64,000 nt of DNA from JBEKTW01 sp049515655 (GTDB lineage: Bacteria; Bacteroidota; Ignavibacteria; UBA10030; SZUA-254), in contig JBEKTW010000013.1 in the NCBI GenBank assembly GCA_049515655.1, positions 1 through 64,000 of the forward strand, read 5' to 3'. A model generated the notes under the pieces. The model worked only from the letters and a program-made list of their open reading frames with translations, ran no database searches and was not told the origin of the DNA. This document shows, piece by piece, positions 53,726 to 62,434 of the stretch. Numbering within the stretch: the stretch's first letter is position 1; each line of letters begins with the position of its first letter. Position numbers and translations under genes: made by a program.

Positions 53726-53812
53726 ATGACTTATCTTGCGATTGTGATCCTACTGCTTGTCGCCGTGTTGGTGGGAGTAGTGGTATTTGGAGTCAAGCTG
53801 AGCAGGAAGTGA
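53726..53812 (+). pseudogene. C-terminal fragment of a second NEW3 gene
   Basis: An open stretch of 28 codons ends VGVVVFGVKLSRK, the C-terminal membrane helix of the protein encoded at 42481-43941. In the last 21 codons I count 11 synonymous and one non-synonymous difference. It begins with an ATG, so a tiny membrane protein cannot be ruled out, but a truncated copy is more likely. A repeat array follows, as after the intact gene. Confidence 0.7.
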
Positions 53813-54069
53813 GTTCAAAAGGCAGAAAGGGTGAAACGGTGATTGGGAGAAGGGGCGAAACGGAGAAGCGGTGAGAAATGAATGGAGTAGTGGATTAATG
53901 GAGTGATGGAGTAGTTGAGATTGTGAGACGCAACAAGCCAAATAGCTAATAGCCAAAGGCCAAGAGCCAAAAGCAATGAGCAATGACGAATGACAAGGAA
54001 CGAAGTACCAAGAACAAAGAACCAATAACAAGGAACCAACAACTAAGAACCAAGAACCATCCGGAAAAT
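53813..54069 (+). repeat. Degenerate short-word repeat array 7
   Basis: Blocks in the usual order: AAAAGGCAGAAAGGG, GAAACGGTGATTGGGAG, TGGATTAATGGAGTGATGG, GAGATTGTGAGACGC, GCCAAATAGCTAATAGCC, AATGACGAATGAC, and GAACCAACAACTAAG words. It follows the NEW3 remnant and faces the 3' end of the minus-strand ATPase gene. Confidence 0.85.
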
Positions 54070-54095
54070 GACAACGAGCATCCCCGGAAGTCCTG

Positions 54096-54770
54096 TCAGG
54101 TTTTTTCTTCGCGTTCGAGCCAGCCGTCGAGGAGATGGACGATACGGTCACCGTAGGCCGCGTTCTTCTCAGAGTGGGTCACCTGGACGATCGTCGTGCC
54201 CTCTTTGTTCAGCTTTCCGAACATCTCCATAATTTCCTGGCCCTGCCTAGAGTTCAGGTTGCCGGTCGGCTCATCCGCCAGGATCAGCTTCGGGTTCATG
54301 ATCACGGCACGCGCCACGGCGACCAGCTGCTGCTGTCCTCCGGATAACTGGTTCGGGAACAAATCCTTCTTCGCCACGATCTGGAACCGGTCAAGTGCTT
54401 CAGCCACAATGCTTTTCCGCTCATCGGCATTCACCTTCCTGTAGAGAAGGGGCGTTTCCAGGTTCTCGTAGACCGTCAGGTCATCGATGAGATGGTAGCT
54501 CTGAAATACGAACCCGATGTTCTGCTGGTGAAGCCAGGTCAGTTTCTTCTCGCTGAGACCGTGGACGGCCTGGTCAAAGAAATAATACTCGCCTTCCGAC
54601 ATGGTATCCAGCATGCCGATGATGTGCAGCAGCGTCGATTTGCCCGCGCCCGAGGGGCCCATGATGGTTAGGAACTCCCCTTCGGTCACATCAAGATCGA
54701 TTTTCCTTAAAACGAAGGTCTTTATGAAACCATTCGTGTAATATTTCGTGAGGTTTTTCAGTCTTATCAT
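54096..54770 (-). CDS. MacB-type ABC transporter ATP-binding protein
   Basis: A 224-residue ATPase of the MacB/LolD/FtsE group: Walker A GPSGAGKS, the NIGFVFQSYHLIDDLTVYEN Q-loop region, signature LSGGQQQLVAVARA, Walker B LILADEPTGNLNS and HSEKNA as switch region. It is the only ATPase in the operon with four FtsX-type permeases and is the last gene of it. One base separates it from the small gene upstream. Confidence 0.92.
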   Translation of the reverse strand: MIRLKNLTKYYTNGFIKTFVLRKIDLDVTEGEFLTIMGPSGAGKSTLLHIIGMLDTMSEGEYYFFDQAVHGLSEKKLTWLHQQNIGFVFQSYHLIDDLTVYENLETPLLYRKVNADERKSIVAEALDRFQIVAKKDLFPNQLSGGQQQLVAVARAVIMNPKLILADEPTGNLNSRQGQEIMEMFGKLNKEGTTIVQVTHSEKNAAYGDRIVHLLDGWLEREEKT

Positions 54771-55049
54771 CTAATGTGTCACCTCCTGCACGACATCCCT
54801 CTTCCTGAACATAATGGGGATGTGCGTTTCCCTCGGGGCGCCGATGGTCACGAGCTGCCAGTCCTTGTCGTGCTCCTTTATCACTCTCCGGAGAACGCCG
54901 ACCTTCTCCTCCGTCGTCGGGTTGGTCGTTTCCCATCCAACGATCTCCACCCGGTACTTCAGCGTTTTCTTTCGGCCGTTGATCTTCACATCAATCTCGA
55001 TGTTCTGTTCAGCGTCCACACTCGGTATTTGAAGGACTACTTCCTGCAT
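54771..55049 (-). CDS. Small conserved-looking protein of the permease operon
   Basis: A 92-residue soluble protein, charged and without membrane helices or a signal peptide. It has a beta-strand-like start (VVLQIPSVDAEQNIEIDVKINGRKKTLKYRVEIVGW) and a central EEKVGVLRRVIKEHDKDWQLVTIG. I do not recognise the family. It lies between a permease gene (35 bases upstream) and the ATPase gene (directly adjacent), so a role in regulating or assembling the transporter is possible. Its strand, spacing and codon use fit a real gene. Confidence 0.7.
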   Translation of the reverse strand: MQEVVLQIPSVDAEQNIEIDVKINGRKKTLKYRVEIVGWETTNPTTEEKVGVLRRVIKEHDKDWQLVTIGAPRETHIPIMFRKRDVVQEVTH

Positions 55050-55084
55050 AGGATACTCCAGCTTGTTATTGTTTGTGAATCAAT

Positions 55085-57460
55085 TCATTCATACTTCAGA
55101 CTGTTCACCGGGTTCGCGGTGGCAGACCGTACGGCCTGATAGCTGACGGTCAGCAATGCGACGGCCAGGGTCGCAGCGCCGGAAAGCGCGAAAACCCCGA
55201 TCCCGATCCCGGTCCTGTACGCGAAATCCAGCAGCCACCTGTTCATCAGCCAGTACGCAAGAGGCCACGCGATCAGATCCGCCAACAGCACCCACTTCAT
55301 GAACTCGCCAGCAAACAGCATGACGATGTCCGGCACCGTGGCGCCCAGCGTCTTCCGGATTCCGATCTCCTTCGTTCTTTGCTCGGCCATGAAGGCCGCC
55401 AGGCCGAACAAACCGAGGCACGCTATCAGCACTCCTAGCCCGGTGAAGATGCCGCACATCTGCGCCGCACGCTGCTCGGATCTGTACTGCCGGTCAAAAC
55501 TTTCGTCAAGGAAAAAATATTCGAACGGTTTTCCGGGGAACAGCTCTTTCCATTTCCTTTCGACATATGCCATCTCCGAATTAAGATCCTTGATGTCCAT
55601 GGAAAGACTGATCCTCTTATAGAACCGAGCCTCACCTGACAGGATCAGAGGCGCGATCTCGTGCTGCAGCCCCTGAAAATTAAAATTCCTGCACACCCCG
55701 ATTATCATTCCCGGACGGCCCCAGCCGGACATCATTCTCTTGCCCACCGCATCACCGGGCGAACTCCACCCGAAAGATCTTAACGCGGATTCGTTGAAGA
55801 TATAAACGTCCGGTCCCTCACCGGGCACAAATCCCCGTCCGGCGATGATACCGATATCGTACTGGCGAAGAAATTCGTGGTCAATGTGCGTATAGAGCAC
55901 GGACTGGGTCTTTGCGTCGGCCTCGCCGATCAGGTTCGTCGCCCAGCTGTCGAACACCTCCCCCGGCACCTCGGAGGAAAACGACACATCGCGGATCCCG
56001 GAAGACCCGAGCAACTCACTCTTGATCGTCTCGTAATTGCCGGCGACGTTCACACGGCCCCGCAGCGGCAGGATCAGTTTCTGCTCCTTGCTAAAACCAA
56101 GGTCGTGGTTTTTCATGAATTCCAGCTGATCGTAGATCACGAATGAGCCGATGATCAGAACGACGGAGATCACGAACTGACCCACCAGCAGAGTTCTCTT
56201 GAACAGCAGACCCCGGCCGATCCGCCCAAAACCTTTCAACGTACCGGCGGGCTGAAGCCCCGAAAGATACACTGCGGGGTAACTGCCAGACAGGAGACCG
56301 ACAACGAACCAGGCCGCAATCAGTAACACCGGTACCGGGTATTTCATCAGATTCGCACCCGTGAAGCTGCCGCCGGTCAGTGCCGAGACAAACGGAAGGG
56401 CCATCCCGACCATCACGATAGCCATCAACATCGCCAGGGCGGACATAAAGAAGGATTCACCCAGAAATTGCACTATCAACTGGGAGCGGTTCGCCCCCAG
56501 GACCTTCCGGGTGCCGATCTCTTTCGCCCTTTTCATGGAACGGGCTGTCGCCAGGTTCATGAAGTTGATGCACGCGATCAGCAAAACAAGCAGGCCTATC
56601 GCCGAGAAGATGTACAGTCTGGCAGGATCGCCCGGGGTCTCCAGCTCGTCCTGGGGACACGGATACAGATGGAGGTCCCTGACGGGCTGTAAGAAGAACG
56701 AATACGAGTAATGCTCACGGTCGAACTTGTCCTTCGCATACCTGTCGCCGATCTTATAGATCTTTTCCCCGAACTGTGCGGCATCGACACCCGGCTTCAG
56801 CTTCAGGTACGAATAGAACGCCTGGTACATCCACGCTGTATTCCAGACCGGTTTTTCAATGCTTTTCATCGACGCGATGATGCTGTACTTCAGATGAGTG
56901 TTCCCAGGCGGATCGGCCACCAATGCCGTCACCCTGAAATCCTTATCGTCCACCTGGACGGTCTTCCCGACGGGGGATTCCGTGCCAAAATATTTATTCG
57001 CTGTCTTTTCGGTCAGAACCAGCGTAAACGGATCCGTCAACGCATTCTCTTTCTTCCCTGCCGTGAACGGTATGGTCAGTATTTCGAACAGATCCTGGTC
57101 TGCGAACAGAAGTTTTTCCTCGTAGAACGTCTTCCCGTTGTATCTGACCACCTGTGAATTGCCCGCGTAGATCCTAGCCGCAGCTTCCACATCGGGATAA
57201 TCCGCCTTGAGCGCCGGGACCAGGGGCGGGGCCGTCACGGGATCGATACTGACCGACTTATCCGCCGTTTCGATCTCGGCGACACGGTAGATACGGTCCT
57301 TGAACTCATGATACTTGTCAAAATCGAGCTCGTTCACGACGTAGAGCATGATAACGATGCAGCACGCCACGCCGGCCGACAGACCGAAAATATTGATGAA
57401 TGAGAACACTTTGAACTTAAGGATGTTTCTCAGAGCAATTTTCAGATAATTTTTCAGCAT
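55085..57460 (-). CDS. MacB/FtsX-type ABC permease, paralogue A
   Basis: From the ATG at 57460 (GAGGTGAGT upstream) the protein has 791 residues and the layout of its three paralogues: MLKNYLKIALRNILKF, helix 1 (about 20-42), a MacB periplasmic core domain, an FtsX block of three helices (about 285-430), a second periplasmic domain and a final FtsX block ending TANPVNSLKYE. Two conserved motifs recur, 'MNLATARSMKRAKEIGTRKVLGA' and 'RTKEIGIRKTLGA'. It likely works with the ATPase in mechanotransmission or lipoprotein/antibiotic transport. A longer start at 57562 would add 34 residues not found in the paralogues. Confidence 0.88.
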   Translation of the reverse strand: MLKNYLKIALRNILKFKVFSFINIFGLSAGVACCIVIMLYVVNELDFDKYHEFKDRIYRVAEIETADKSVSIDPVTAPPLVPALKADYPDVEAAARIYAGNSQVVRYNGKTFYEEKLLFADQDLFEILTIPFTAGKKENALTDPFTLVLTEKTANKYFGTESPVGKTVQVDDKDFRVTALVADPPGNTHLKYSIIASMKSIEKPVWNTAWMYQAFYSYLKLKPGVDAAQFGEKIYKIGDRYAKDKFDREHYSYSFFLQPVRDLHLYPCPQDELETPGDPARLYIFSAIGLLVLLIACINFMNLATARSMKRAKEIGTRKVLGANRSQLIVQFLGESFFMSALAMLMAIVMVGMALPFVSALTGGSFTGANLMKYPVPVLLIAAWFVVGLLSGSYPAVYLSGLQPAGTLKGFGRIGRGLLFKRTLLVGQFVISVVLIIGSFVIYDQLEFMKNHDLGFSKEQKLILPLRGRVNVAGNYETIKSELLGSSGIRDVSFSSEVPGEVFDSWATNLIGEADAKTQSVLYTHIDHEFLRQYDIGIIAGRGFVPGEGPDVYIFNESALRSFGWSSPGDAVGKRMMSGWGRPGMIIGVCRNFNFQGLQHEIAPLILSGEARFYKRISLSMDIKDLNSEMAYVERKWKELFPGKPFEYFFLDESFDRQYRSEQRAAQMCGIFTGLGVLIACLGLFGLAAFMAEQRTKEIGIRKTLGATVPDIVMLFAGEFMKWVLLADLIAWPLAYWLMNRWLLDFAYRTGIGIGVFALSGAATLAVALLTVSYQAVRSATANPVNSLKYE

Positions 57461-57588
57461 ACTCACCTCTTTTTCATAGCGCTCAGGTGTAATGCACTTA
57501 CTCGAGATAATCTTGTAGGTGCGACGCCCCTTCTCTTGACGCACTGTCACGTATGTCTTCATTTATCATTTTGTTTCTCCTTATGTGG

Positions 57589-59961
57589 TTATTCATAACG
57601 TAAACTATCAACAGGGTTGCCTCGAGCGGCCCTGACGGATTGATAGCTTACCGTCAGCAGTGCGATTGCGATCGTGAGACAGAGCGCAAGCCCGAAGATC
57701 CACCACCCGATCGTGACCCGGTAGGCGAAATCCTGCAGCCAGCGGTTTGCGAGATAGTACGCGACGGGAGCCGCGATCAGATTCGCGACCACCACCCATT
57801 TCACGAACTCCCGGGAGAGCATGAGCGTGATGCCGGGGACGGAGGCGCCCAAGACCTTCCTCACCCCTATCTCCTTCGTCCGCTGCTCTACCATGAACGA
57901 GGCGAGCCCGAAGAGCCCCAGGCACGCTATCACGAGTGCGAGGATCGCCGCGTAGCGGATGACCGCCCCCATCTGCTCATGCCCCTGGTACATGACGGCA
58001 AAATCGTCGTCGAAGAACCTGTATTCGAACGGATAGAGGGGATTCACCTTCTGCCACGCCGTTCTCACGTAGTCCATCTCCGAGGGAATGTCGCCTTTCT
58101 GAAGGCGGACGATCGCGTTCTGGACGAAGCGGGGCGAGACCACGAGCGCGAGCGGAGGGATGACGCTTTCAACTGACAGGTAATTGTAATTTTTCATCAC
58201 GCCCACGATCGTGCCTTCGATATCCATGAACTTGAACCGCTTCCCGACCGCCGATGTGACCCCCATGACCTTCACAAGCTCCTCATTGACCAGGAACGCC
58301 CTGGAGGTATCCGTCGAGAACGCCTTCGAGAACGTCCTCCCCTCAACCATGGGGATCTTCATGGTCTCCACATAGTCAAAGTCCACCGTCGCCTCGCTTA
58401 TGAGGACATCCCTCGCCGGGTCCTTCCCGTCCCAGTCGGCTCCCCAGGAATTGCTGCCGAGCGAGACCGGATTGTCGTTGATCCCGCTGACGCCGAGTAC
58501 CTGGGGATCCTTCAGGAGCTCTGTCTTGAGCATCTCGTAGGAGTTCCTTGTCTCTCCGCGCAGCGGGAGGTACAGGAGCTGTTCCCTGTCGTACCCGACG
58601 TTCTTCGTCCGCATATACTTCACCTGCTCGTACACCACAACCGTTCCGATGAGGAGGATGATGGAGAGCGAAAACTGCGTGACGACCAGGAACTTTCTGA
58701 AGAATCCGCCCTTCGAGCCGACCTGCAGCGTTCCCTTGAGCACGCGGATCGGCTGGAACGACGAGAGGAAGAGCGCAGGGTAGCTCCCGGAGACGAGCCC
58801 CGTGAGGAGGGTCACCCCGAGGAGGCCTGCGACCGTCTCCCAGCGCAGGAGCAAGGCCGCCGTGAGGTACTTGCCGGAGAGCGTGTTGAAGCCCGGAAGG
58901 AGGCAAAGAACGATGACGAGTGCGACAATGAGCGCGAGGAAGGACACCAGGATCGACTCGCCGAAGAACTGCCCGATCACGTGCCGGCGGGAGGCCCCGA
59001 CGACCTTCCTCAAGCCGACCTCCTTAGCGCGGTTCGCGGAGCGGGCCGTGGAGAGGTTCATGAAGTTGATGCAGGCGATCAGGAGGACGAACAGGCCGAG
59101 GGCTATGAACAGGTACACTTCCTGGATCGCGCCGGCGTTCCGCGAGAACCCGAAGTGCGTGTACAGATGCATGTCCCTCAGCGGGGCGAGCATGAAGTCG
59201 GGTTTCCAGTTCGCGTTATCGGTCTCCTTGTTGTGCCGATAGATCATCTCTGTGATCTTCCCGTTGACGTCCTTCAGCCGGGCCGGATCACGCATTTCGG
59301 CGAATGTCAGGATGCTGTTCGAGCTCCAGCTGTCGTTGTACCTCCCGAACTCACGCGTAAAGTCGAACGGGATGAGCACTTCCGGGCCGATCGACGAATT
59401 CTTCGGCACGTTCTTCATGACGCCCGTGACGGAGAACGGGTATCTTGTGTTGACCACGAAGCTCTTCCCCAGGGGATCCTCGCTGCCGAAATACTTCTTT
59501 GCGATATCCTCGGAGATGACAATCGAATGCGGCTGGCCGAGGGCAGCCCGGGGATCACCCTTGATGAGGGGAAAGCTGAACATCTCCAGGAACGACGGGT
59601 CCACCGCCCTCAGGCCATTCTCGAAGAAGGCCTTGTCCCCGTACCTCAGGAGCATCGTTCCTAGGTTGACGTACCGCGCGGAGTTCACGATCTCCGGTAT
59701 ATCGCTCTTCAGCGCGGGTGCCACCGGACAGGGGGTCACGACGACGTGGAAGCTTCCCTCCGGCCCCTTCTGGTCCTGCTCCAGGCGGTAGAGACTGTCC
59801 GCCTTCGCGTGGAACCGGTCAAAGCTCAGCTCATCCTGAACCCAGAGGAGCAAAAAGATGCAGCAGGCCATTCCGACGGCAAGACCCGCGATGTTGATGA
59901 ATGAATACCCTTTGTGCCGGAGGATATTCCGGAGGGCGATCTTCAGATAATTGCGGAACAT
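57589..59961 (-). CDS. MacB/FtsX-type ABC permease, paralogue B
   Basis: A 790-residue permease with the same order of parts: MFRNYLKIALRNILRHKGYSFINI, periplasmic MacB-core domain, 'MNLSTARSANRAKEVGLRKVVGA', central helices, second periplasmic domain, 'RTKEIGVRKVLGA' and the end GNPVDSLRYE. AAAGGAG is well placed. Base composition is richer in GC than paralogue D (62435 on), with many CTC/GAG codons, which hints at a different history within the array. Confidence 0.9.
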   Translation of the reverse strand: MFRNYLKIALRNILRHKGYSFINIAGLAVGMACCIFLLLWVQDELSFDRFHAKADSLYRLEQDQKGPEGSFHVVVTPCPVAPALKSDIPEIVNSARYVNLGTMLLRYGDKAFFENGLRAVDPSFLEMFSFPLIKGDPRAALGQPHSIVISEDIAKKYFGSEDPLGKSFVVNTRYPFSVTGVMKNVPKNSSIGPEVLIPFDFTREFGRYNDSWSSNSILTFAEMRDPARLKDVNGKITEMIYRHNKETDNANWKPDFMLAPLRDMHLYTHFGFSRNAGAIQEVYLFIALGLFVLLIACINFMNLSTARSANRAKEVGLRKVVGASRRHVIGQFFGESILVSFLALIVALVIVLCLLPGFNTLSGKYLTAALLLRWETVAGLLGVTLLTGLVSGSYPALFLSSFQPIRVLKGTLQVGSKGGFFRKFLVVTQFSLSIILLIGTVVVYEQVKYMRTKNVGYDREQLLYLPLRGETRNSYEMLKTELLKDPQVLGVSGINDNPVSLGSNSWGADWDGKDPARDVLISEATVDFDYVETMKIPMVEGRTFSKAFSTDTSRAFLVNEELVKVMGVTSAVGKRFKFMDIEGTIVGVMKNYNYLSVESVIPPLALVVSPRFVQNAIVRLQKGDIPSEMDYVRTAWQKVNPLYPFEYRFFDDDFAVMYQGHEQMGAVIRYAAILALVIACLGLFGLASFMVEQRTKEIGVRKVLGASVPGITLMLSREFVKWVVVANLIAAPVAYYLANRWLQDFAYRVTIGWWIFGLALCLTIAIALLTVSYQSVRAARGNPVDSLRYE

Positions 59962-59979
59962 GCAGAAACTCCTTTCGCG

Positions 59980-62385
59980 TTATTCATATCTCAGGCTGTC
60001 CACGGGGTTTGCGCGGGCGACCTTGACGGACTGGAAGCTCACGGTGACAAACGCAATCGCGAGCGTGACAACTCCCACCAGGGGAAACACCCAGAGGGGA
60101 AAAGCCATCCTGTAGGCAAAGCCCTCGAGCCACCTTTTCATCACATAGTATGCAAGAGGCCACGCGAGGAGATTCGCGAGGACGACCCATAGGGCGAACT
60201 CCTTCGAGAGCATCAGGGCAACTCCGGGGATCGAAGCTCCGAGGACCTTTCTGATCCCGATCTCCTTCGCACGCTGATCGACCATGAAGGCGGCCAGTCC
60301 GAATAACCCGAGACAGGCAATGAAGATCGCAAGACCGGAAAATATACCGGCGATGGCGCCGAGCCGCTCTTCGGAACGGTACTGCCTGTCGAAATCCTCA
60401 TCGAGGAAAAAATACGCCGAAGGATAGCCGCCGAAGTGTTTCTTCCAGACGGATTGAGCGTGCGCCACAACTCCGGTGGCATCCCCGGCATTGAACCGGA
60501 TCGCAAAATACGCATACGCGGGCAAGATCGCGAGCGCAATGGGTCCGATGCGCTCCTGCAGACCGTGCTGGTGGTAGTCCTTTACGACGCCCACCACTTC
60601 CCCCTCGACGCCGGATGTCGCAAGTTTTTTCCCAACCGCCGCCTGCGGCGTACCCCAGCCCATGATTTTCACCGCAGTCTCGTTCACAAGGAACGCATGC
60701 TGGGGATCGGTCGCGAACGACCGGGAGAAATCCCTCCCGGCGATGACGGTGAGACTCATGGTGCGCGCGTAATCATGGTCCACCGGAACGAACTCGATGG
60801 TGATCGAAGCGTCTTTCGCGCCGCCCTCCGGGAAGGCGATCTGACCGCGCCAGCCGTCATGCCCGGGGAATGCCCACGCCGCGGATGTCGACACAATTCC
60901 CGGATGGCTGAGCAGGTCATTTTTAAAAGTCTCATAGACCCGGGTCAGCAGATCCCACGGAGATTTCTTCGCGTCAAGAACGAGCACCTGCTCCTTCGCA
61001 AATCCGAGTTTCTCACTCTGCATGAACCGGAGCTGTTTCAGGACCATGAGCGTGGAGATCATCAGAAAACACGAGATGGCGAATTGTCCTATGACCAGAA
61101 ACTGACGCAGCCGTTTGCCGCGGAGCGCAGGGGAGGTCCTCCCCTTCAGGACATCTATGGGCCGGAATCCCGAAAGGACGACCGCCGGATAGGATCCTGC
61201 CAGGAGACCGACCAGGACCACAAAAATCACACACACTCCTGTCCCCCCGATGCTCATCAAGGGCCCCGCCCCGATCTTCTTACCGACCAGCTCGTTGAAC
61301 GGGGGGAGGAACAATCCGACTAGGACGAGCGCGATGATAAACGAGACCGCAGTAGTGCAGAACGACTCTGCGAGAAATTGCAGGACGAGAGACGCCCGTG
61401 CGGAACCGACAGCCTTCCGGATACCCACTTCCTTCCCGCGAAGCATCGAACGGGCGGTGGAGAGATTCATGAAATTGATCGCGGCAATGAGGAGGATGAA
61501 ACAAGCAACAAGGAGAAGCACGTAAACTGTGGACGCGTTTCCGGTAGGACCGAGGCGGTTCGCGTAGCCGGCGTCCAGATAGACAGCGCCCAGGGGCTGG
61601 AATTTCACCGTGCACTGGTAGCCGGAGCTTTTAAAGACTTCAGCGGCATGGGTCATATAGATGCCGGCCACCTTCTTCTCCAGATCCGCCATATTCACAC
61701 CCTCCCGGACCAGGGCATAGTTGTACATATTCCAGTTGAACCAGCCCTCATTCTTCTCGAAATTCGGATCCAGCCGGGAAAATGTGGCAAATGAAGCCAG
61801 GATATCGAATTCAAGGTGCGAGCGCGTTGGCACGTCGGCCATGACGCCAGTGACGGTCATGTGGAAGGTGTCGCCCAGAACGATGGATTCTCCCAGGGCG
61901 GGTGAGTCCCCGAAATATTTTTTCTTCATGGACTGCGAAATGACAACGGTGAAGGGGTCCCGCAGAGCCGTCTTCGGATCGCCTTCAAGAAAGGGGAACG
62001 TGAAGATATCGAAAAAGCCATCCTCAGCGAACATGGTGTTCTCGTAGAAATAATTGTCGCCCTGCCGGACAGGAACACCCCACGAACGGGCATAGATGAC
62101 GCGTTCGAATTCCGGGAATTCCGAGCGGAGAACACGTCCCAGCGGCCAGCCGTTCGTGGAGACCTTCATCGGGGTTGGACTCTCCGGACCCACGGCATCC
62201 GTCACGACCCGGTAAATACGGTCCTTCTTTTCATGGAAGCTGTCGTAGGAAAGCTCGTTGTACACATAGAGCAGGATCAAGATACAGGCAGCCATGCCGA
62301 TTGAAAGGCCGGAAATGTTGATTAAGGAATATCCTTTGTGCCGGAGGATGTTCCGGAGAGCGATTTTCACATAGTTCCTGAGCAT
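59980..62385 (-). CDS. MacB/FtsX-type ABC permease, paralogue C
   Basis: An 801-residue permease: MLRNYVKIALRNILRHKGYSLINI, periplasmic core, 'MNLSTARSMLRGKEVGIRKAVGSA', central helices, second periplasmic domain, 'RAKEIGIRKVLGA' and the end ANPVDSLRYE. GGAAAGGA precedes the start. The gap to paralogue B is 18 bases, so they are cotranscribed. Tandem copies of this type may form heterodimers; which pairs form is unknown. Confidence 0.9.
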   Translation of the reverse strand: MLRNYVKIALRNILRHKGYSLINISGLSIGMAACILILLYVYNELSYDSFHEKKDRIYRVVTDAVGPESPTPMKVSTNGWPLGRVLRSEFPEFERVIYARSWGVPVRQGDNYFYENTMFAEDGFFDIFTFPFLEGDPKTALRDPFTVVISQSMKKKYFGDSPALGESIVLGDTFHMTVTGVMADVPTRSHLEFDILASFATFSRLDPNFEKNEGWFNWNMYNYALVREGVNMADLEKKVAGIYMTHAAEVFKSSGYQCTVKFQPLGAVYLDAGYANRLGPTGNASTVYVLLLVACFILLIAAINFMNLSTARSMLRGKEVGIRKAVGSARASLVLQFLAESFCTTAVSFIIALVLVGLFLPPFNELVGKKIGAGPLMSIGGTGVCVIFVVLVGLLAGSYPAVVLSGFRPIDVLKGRTSPALRGKRLRQFLVIGQFAISCFLMISTLMVLKQLRFMQSEKLGFAKEQVLVLDAKKSPWDLLTRVYETFKNDLLSHPGIVSTSAAWAFPGHDGWRGQIAFPEGGAKDASITIEFVPVDHDYARTMSLTVIAGRDFSRSFATDPQHAFLVNETAVKIMGWGTPQAAVGKKLATSGVEGEVVGVVKDYHQHGLQERIGPIALAILPAYAYFAIRFNAGDATGVVAHAQSVWKKHFGGYPSAYFFLDEDFDRQYRSEERLGAIAGIFSGLAIFIACLGLFGLAAFMVDQRAKEIGIRKVLGASIPGVALMLSKEFALWVVLANLLAWPLAYYVMKRWLEGFAYRMAFPLWVFPLVGVVTLAIAFVTVSFQSVKVARANPVDSLRYE

Positions 62386-62434
62386 TTATGGATTCCTTTC
62401 CAGGTGCAAGACACCTTCACTTGTTACCTTGCGG

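Noticed and set aside
57461..57562. Longer N-terminus for permease paralogue A
   Set aside because: The extra 34 residues have no counterpart in the three paralogues, and GAGGTGAGT fits the ATG at 57460.
60436..61323. Plus-strand open frame of 295 codons
   Set aside because: Antisense to permease paralogue C; charged, low-complexity product typical of shadow frames in GC-rich genes.
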